Assembly (NCBI GenBank): GCA_030587505.1 | Contig: JAUQYY010000357.1 | Span: 1-7,728 of the forward strand | Length of the DNA: 7,728 nt | Direction: 5' to 3' | Source of the DNA: Candidatus Sigynarchaeota archaeon | GTDB taxonomy: Archaea; Asgardarchaeota; Jordarchaeia; Jordarchaeales; Jordarchaeaceae | Shown: positions 6,180-7,728 of the stretch, piece after piece | Numbering within the stretch: the first letter of the stretch is position 1 | How the letters are laid out: each line of letters opens with the position of its first letter | Position numbers and translations under genes: made by a program | Notes under the pieces: model-generated | Seen by the model: only the letters and a program-made list of their open reading frames with translations | Databases searched by the model: none | What the model was told of the DNA's origin: nothing

Positions 6180-6671
6180 TCATCTCGCACAGTGCTCCGT
6201 AACGAGTTCAATAGCCTCCAAAGGGGTCTCCGCGCTTAAAACTCTACAGTTGCCAATTGTTTTCCCTGCTACCAAGTCCGAGACTCCTCCAGAACCTTTC
6301 AATACAATAACCATTTTATTTTCCGAAAGAGCCAGCGCTATTTCAGAAAGCGTACCAGAACCACCCGATACCGCAACAACCGCATCGCTCGAATTTACCA
6401 CCACTAGGTTTCTGGCTCTGCCAATTCCTGTAGCAATCACAATATCACAAAAGGGGTTAGCCTCCCTCTTATCCGCTCCGGGGATAATACCAACGGTTGT
6501 ACCTCCCTCCGCCTTCGCTCCCCTAGCTGCAGCCTCCATTACTCCTGAACGTCCACCGCAGATGAGAATCATTCCCCTTCTAGCAATCAACCGGCCTAAT
6601 TCTTCTGCCATTTGTTCCACTTTTTCGCTTATGCTACCATCACTTCCAATTACTCCAACTTGAAAAGTCAA
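6180..6671 (-). CDS. TIGR00725/LOG-like Rossmann nucleotide-binding protein
   Basis: A soluble protein of about 163 aa with the marks of the SLOG/lysine-decarboxylase-like Rossmann group: an N-terminal strand with VGVIGSDG, then CGGRSGVMEAAARGA, TTVGIIPG, TGIGRARNLVVV and the signature SGGSGTLSEIALAL (the GG-x-GT-x-x-E phosphate/ribose-binding motif). The short length and motif set fit TIGR00725; the exact substrate is not known for that family, and LOG cytokinin phosphoribohydrolases are longer relatives. The start chosen is TTG 6671 (MTFQVGVIGS): it has GGAGGG 6 nt upstream and lies downstream of the predicted transcription start. The longer frame to TTG 6716 would begin within about 10 nt of the TATA box and adds 15 residues unlike the family. 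It converges on the pilus operon with only 15 nt between stops; no functional link is evident. Confidence 0.8.
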   Translation of the reverse strand: MTFQVGVIGSDGSISEKVEQMAEELGRLIARRGMILICGGRSGVMEAAARGAKAEGGTTVGIIPGADKREANPFCDIVIATGIGRARNLVVVNSSDAVVAVSGGSGTLSEIALALSENKMVIVLKGSGGVSDLVAGKTIGNCRVLSAETPLEAIELVTEHCAR

Positions 6672-6677
6672 AGCATT

Positions 6678-6683
6678 CCCTCC
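6678..6683 (-). promoter_or_regulatory. Shine-Dalgarno deciding the start of the TIGR00725-like gene
   Basis: GGAGGG on the minus strand, 6 nt before TTG 6671. It favours this start over the upstream in-frame TTG at 6716. Confidence 0.55.
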
Positions 6684-6723
6684 AACACCAAAGGGCTGTT
6701 CATCTCTTTCTTCCAAGATGATG

Positions 6724-6731
6724 ATTTAAAT
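6724..6731 (-). promoter_or_regulatory. Candidate TATA box for the TIGR00725-like gene
   Basis: ATTTAAAT, symmetric and TATA-like. Transcription about 25 nt downstream (near 6702) would leave a leader of about 30 nt with the Shine-Dalgarno before TTG 6671. Confidence 0.45.
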
Positions 6732-7176
6732 TTTACGTGAACTGGTAAACGCTTAATAAAAAGCTTCCGTACAGAACCCTTAGAAGTTCAAACAATAGAT
6801 TAAACTTCTCAGTAAAATTAATCTCTCCACAGCTAACATAACGAGCGTCTATCTCACCCAAACCTCCTTAAACAAGTTTCTGGTTATGCAGAGGTAAACA
6901 TTATCTTTTTTGTGTGACGTAACTATAGGCAACTGAGAACTGAAGATTTAAAGAAAAAGCATTTTCCCCTCATCACTCTACTTCATGAGGGCGAAATCCT
7001 TGAGCTTTTCTATATCAAAACACGGGAAGATTATTTCGAAACAGTCTTTACCGCTGTAGTGTGGCTTTGGTTAGTCGATGATTACACAGAAAGGGGAAAA
7101 GGCAAGGGGATATTGTTCTTCCGATTTAAGAGGAGACTCTCAGTGTGTCCCTCTGCAACTTTCATGCGAGTGATTC
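6732..7176. other. Gap of about 450 bp with no supported gene
   Basis: I see no convincing gene. A TATA-like GATTTAAAG (6945-6953, plus strand) precedes a 24-codon ORF at 6985 (MRAKSLSFSISKHG...), too short to support. A 60-codon plus-strand frame at 7059-7241 runs into the tRNA gene and is rejected. No clear C/D-box sRNA pair or array was found. The stretch is AT-rich like the pilus locus. Confidence 0.4.
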
Positions 7177-7191
7177 CACTCTTAAAGAGTG
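7177..7191. repeat. Palindrome just downstream of tRNA-Glu
   Basis: CACTCTT-A-AAGAGTG: perfect 7-bp arms around one base, 6 nt beyond the encoded CCA of the tRNA. With a 1-nt centre it makes a poor RNA hairpin unless inner pairs open. It may be a protein-binding site, a 3' processing/termination feature, or chance. Confidence 0.3.
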
Positions 7192-7214
7192 TGTTATTGG
7201 TGCTCCGGCCGGGA

Positions 7215-7244
7215 GATTCGGATTGGCACTTCTTGTGTTAATCA
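7215..7244 (-). other. tRNA-Glu intron 3, T loop 59/60, 30 nt, with a perfect BHB
   Basis: The bulge-helix-bulge is textbook: outer helix CCGGG/CCCGG (the T stem), 3-nt bulge TCT (7216-7214), central 4-bp helix TTCG (7250-7247)/CGAA (7220-7217), 3-nt bulge AAT (7246-7244), and inner helix GATT (7243-7240)/AATC (7224-7221). Cutting after the second base of each bulge removes exactly 30 nt and leaves a 7-nt T loop. Confidence 0.85.
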
Positions 7245-7265
7245 TTCGAACCCGGGTCAAGGGGG

Positions 7266-7294
7266 CGATTGGACCGGCGTTCACTCTGAAACGC
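7266..7294 (-). other. tRNA-Glu intron 2, anticodon loop 37/38, 29 nt
   Basis: It sits at the canonical archaeal intron site after A37. It contains its own hairpin, GCGTT (7294-7290) with AACGC (7281-7277). The flanking bulge-helix-bulge is less regular than that of intron 3, and the boundary could shift by one base. Confidence 0.7.
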
Positions 7295-7310
7295 TGAAAG
7301 CCCCTTATGC

Positions 7311-7321
7311 TTAGCCATCAT
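7311..7321 (-). other. tRNA-Glu intron 1, D arm, 11 nt
   Basis: Removing ATGATGGCTAA restores GGCCAA-GCATA, the standard archaeal tRNA-Glu D arm. The cut can shift by one or two bases because of repeated A's without changing the product. A 4-bp helix GCCA/TGGC forms across the splice region, with TAA as the 3' bulge, giving a minimal, relaxed bulge-helix structure. Confidence 0.65.
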
Positions 7322-7377
7322 TTGGCCGGGCTACACTACCGGAGCTCCTTTCTCAAGGTTGTAAAAACACTTCAGGT

Positions 7378-7385
7378 ATTAAATT
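7378..7385 (-). promoter_or_regulatory. Candidate TATA box of the tRNA-Glu gene
   Basis: AATTTAAT on the minus strand is centred about 36 nt upstream of the tRNA 5' end, which would give a short leader of about 10 nt. The adjacent insertion sequence appears to begin only about 12 bp further upstream. Confidence 0.45.
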
Positions 7386-7396
7386 TTTCTGTTTCT

Positions 7397-7419
7397 TAGT
7401 ACTTCGGAAACTTTTTGAA
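7397..7419 (+). repeat. IS630-like terminal inverted repeat (end of the right-hand insertion sequence)
   Basis: It starts TAGTACTTCGGAAAC and agrees at 20 of 23 positions with the right terminal repeat of the IS630-type element (1305 to 1283, minus strand); differences are at 7402, 7407 and 7411. It lies 35 nt before the transposase ATG at 7455, the same arrangement as in the complete element. It marks the likely left boundary of the element that runs off the window. Confidence 0.6.
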
Positions 7420-7425
7420 AATTTT

Positions 7426-7493
7426 ATTAGGGGACGCCGCCCACCACGTAAAGTATGGACAAAAGAAACATCCCGTGGGTGACGTCCCCTAAT
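7426..7493 (+). repeat. Long inverted repeat enclosing the transposase start codon
   Basis: Arms 7426-7444 and 7475-7493 pair in one register: 17 Watson-Crick pairs, one G-T wobble (7439/7480) and one mismatch (7437/7482), including an uninterrupted 11 bp (ATTAGGGGACG with CGTCCCCTAAT). The 30-nt A-rich loop (7445-7474) holds the ATG at 7455. In RNA it would form a stable hairpin around the start; in DNA it could be a subterminal transposase-binding site. Confidence 0.75.
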
Positions 7494-7728
7494 TTCCTGT
7501 TGACGAGCGTGATTAAAAATGTGTCTGAAACCTTGACGCTACACCTGCCCGAGGCCATCAAGGGGTGGAGGCTCGGCAGGGGCGAGCTGGCCGGAGTCCT
7601 CGCCAGGGCGGCCCTCCTGGGCGCCCACCCGACGAGGACGGCGGAGGTCCTGGGGGTGGCCGACGAGGACACCGTGAGCCAGCCAGCTCCGAAAGGTGGG
7701 GGTGGAGTGCCCCGCGGGGCTCAACCTA
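7455..7728 (+). pseudogene. N-terminal part of a DDE-type transposase, broken by a 4-bp duplication and by the window edge
   Basis: From ATG 7455 (an in-frame TAA at 7449-7451 rules out an earlier start) the protein reads MDKRNIPWVTSPNFLLTSVI, then TLHLPEAIKGWRLGRGELAG, then ARAALLGAHPTRTAEVLGVA and DEDTVS. A helical N-terminus with a t-x-x-x-A-x-x-L-g pattern followed by D-T-V resembles the leader/HTH region of archaeal IS4/ISH3-like transposases; I cannot name the family with certainty. At 7679-7686 CCAG is repeated in tandem. Dropping one copy continues the protein as SQLRKVGVECPAGLNL, whereas the actual frame turns to SQPAPKGGGG. The gene is therefore probably inactive, unless the duplication is a sequencing error. 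Strongly GC-rich, unlike the neighbouring pilus genes. Confidence 0.55.

Larger units (their letters stand above)
7198..7345 (-). tRNA. tRNA-Glu(UUC) with three introns and encoded CCA
   Basis: On the minus strand the acceptor GCTCCGG (7345-7339) pairs with CCGGAGC (7208-7202), followed by A73 and CCA (7200-7198). The D arm is TA-GTGT-AGCCCGGCCAA, closed by GCAT after an 11-nt insert. The anticodon stem AGGGG/CCCCT encloses CTTTCA plus C, with anticodon TTC at 7298-7296, interrupted by 29 nt. The variable loop is TGAC. The T stem CCGGG/CCCGG encloses TTCGAA plus T, interrupted by 30 nt. Spliced, this is a normal 75-nt archaeal tRNA-Glu plus CCA: all stems pair, with the expected weak pairs at the D-stem ends. 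Three introns, two at non-canonical sites, point to Thermoproteales-type splicing by the archaeal endonuclease. A TATA candidate lies at 7378-7385. I found no second copy of the tRNA 3' end in the window, so no integration scar is evident. Confidence 0.9.

Noticed and set aside
6250..6663. Plus-strand 137-aa ORF opposite the TIGR00725-like gene
   Set aside because: Pro/Thr/Ala-rich shadow; the minus strand carries clear Rossmann motifs.
7059..7241. Plus-strand 60-aa ORF
   Set aside because: Runs into the tRNA-Glu gene and lacks a Shine-Dalgarno site and any recognisable sequence.
6180..7345. Genomic island integrated at tRNA-Glu
   Set aside because: No integrase in the window and no second copy of the tRNA 3' end was found.
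7427..7672. Minus-strand ORF over the right-hand transposase
   Set aside because: Antisense of a GC-rich transposase start; Ser/Arg/Ala-rich with no pattern.
1..7728. CRISPR array
   Set aside because: No regularly spaced repeats were seen on reading the window.

Overview
The window looks like chromosomal DNA of a thermophilic archaeon, most likely in the Thermoproteales/Thermofilum area of the Thermoproteota. The best evidence is a tRNA-Glu(UUC) gene on the minus strand near the right end. Its exons reassemble into a standard archaeal tRNA once three short introns are removed (D arm, anticodon loop and T loop); multiple introns at non-canonical sites are a hallmark of that group. Archaeal TATA-like boxes, a Shine-Dalgarno stretch matching the archaeal 16S 3' end, TTG/GTG starts and archaeal-type pilus genes agree with this. 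The genus cannot be fixed from the sequence alone.

Layout. (1) Positions 1-2090 are a GC-rich pile of insertion sequences: the end of a DDE transposase, a complete IS630-type element with both terminal inverted repeats and a two-frame transposase joined by a -1 slip on an A8 run, and a 5'-truncated, twice-frameshifted IS1595-like transposase. (2) Positions 2145-6164 are an AT-rich pilus locus: a leftward 71-aa Flp-like pilin precursor, a divergent regulatory region of about 580 bp, then a rightward, tightly packed operon of a secretion/pilus ATPase (TadA/ArlI/PilT superfamily) and two separate half-size membrane platform proteins (TadB/TadC-like). (3) Positions 6180-6671 hold a convergent gene for a TIGR00725/LOG-like nucleotide-binding Rossmann protein. 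(4) After about 500 bp with no supported gene comes the intron-rich tRNA-Glu. (5) From about 7397 to the right edge is the start of another GC-rich insertion sequence. It begins with an IS630-like terminal repeat and a long inverted repeat whose loop holds the transposase start codon, and its transposase frame is broken by a 4-bp tandem duplication.

How the genes fit together. The pilin, one ATPase and two platform halves are the core of a Tad/EppA-type type IV filament: prepilin, motor and inner-membrane platform. The prepilin peptidase is not in the window. The divergent region carries candidate promoters for both directions. It also holds coding-looking DNA in two frames upstream of the annotated ATPase start, which may be a frameshifted N-terminal extension of the ATPase. 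The insertion sequences and the AT-rich pilus locus differ clearly in base composition, as expected of an accessory region.
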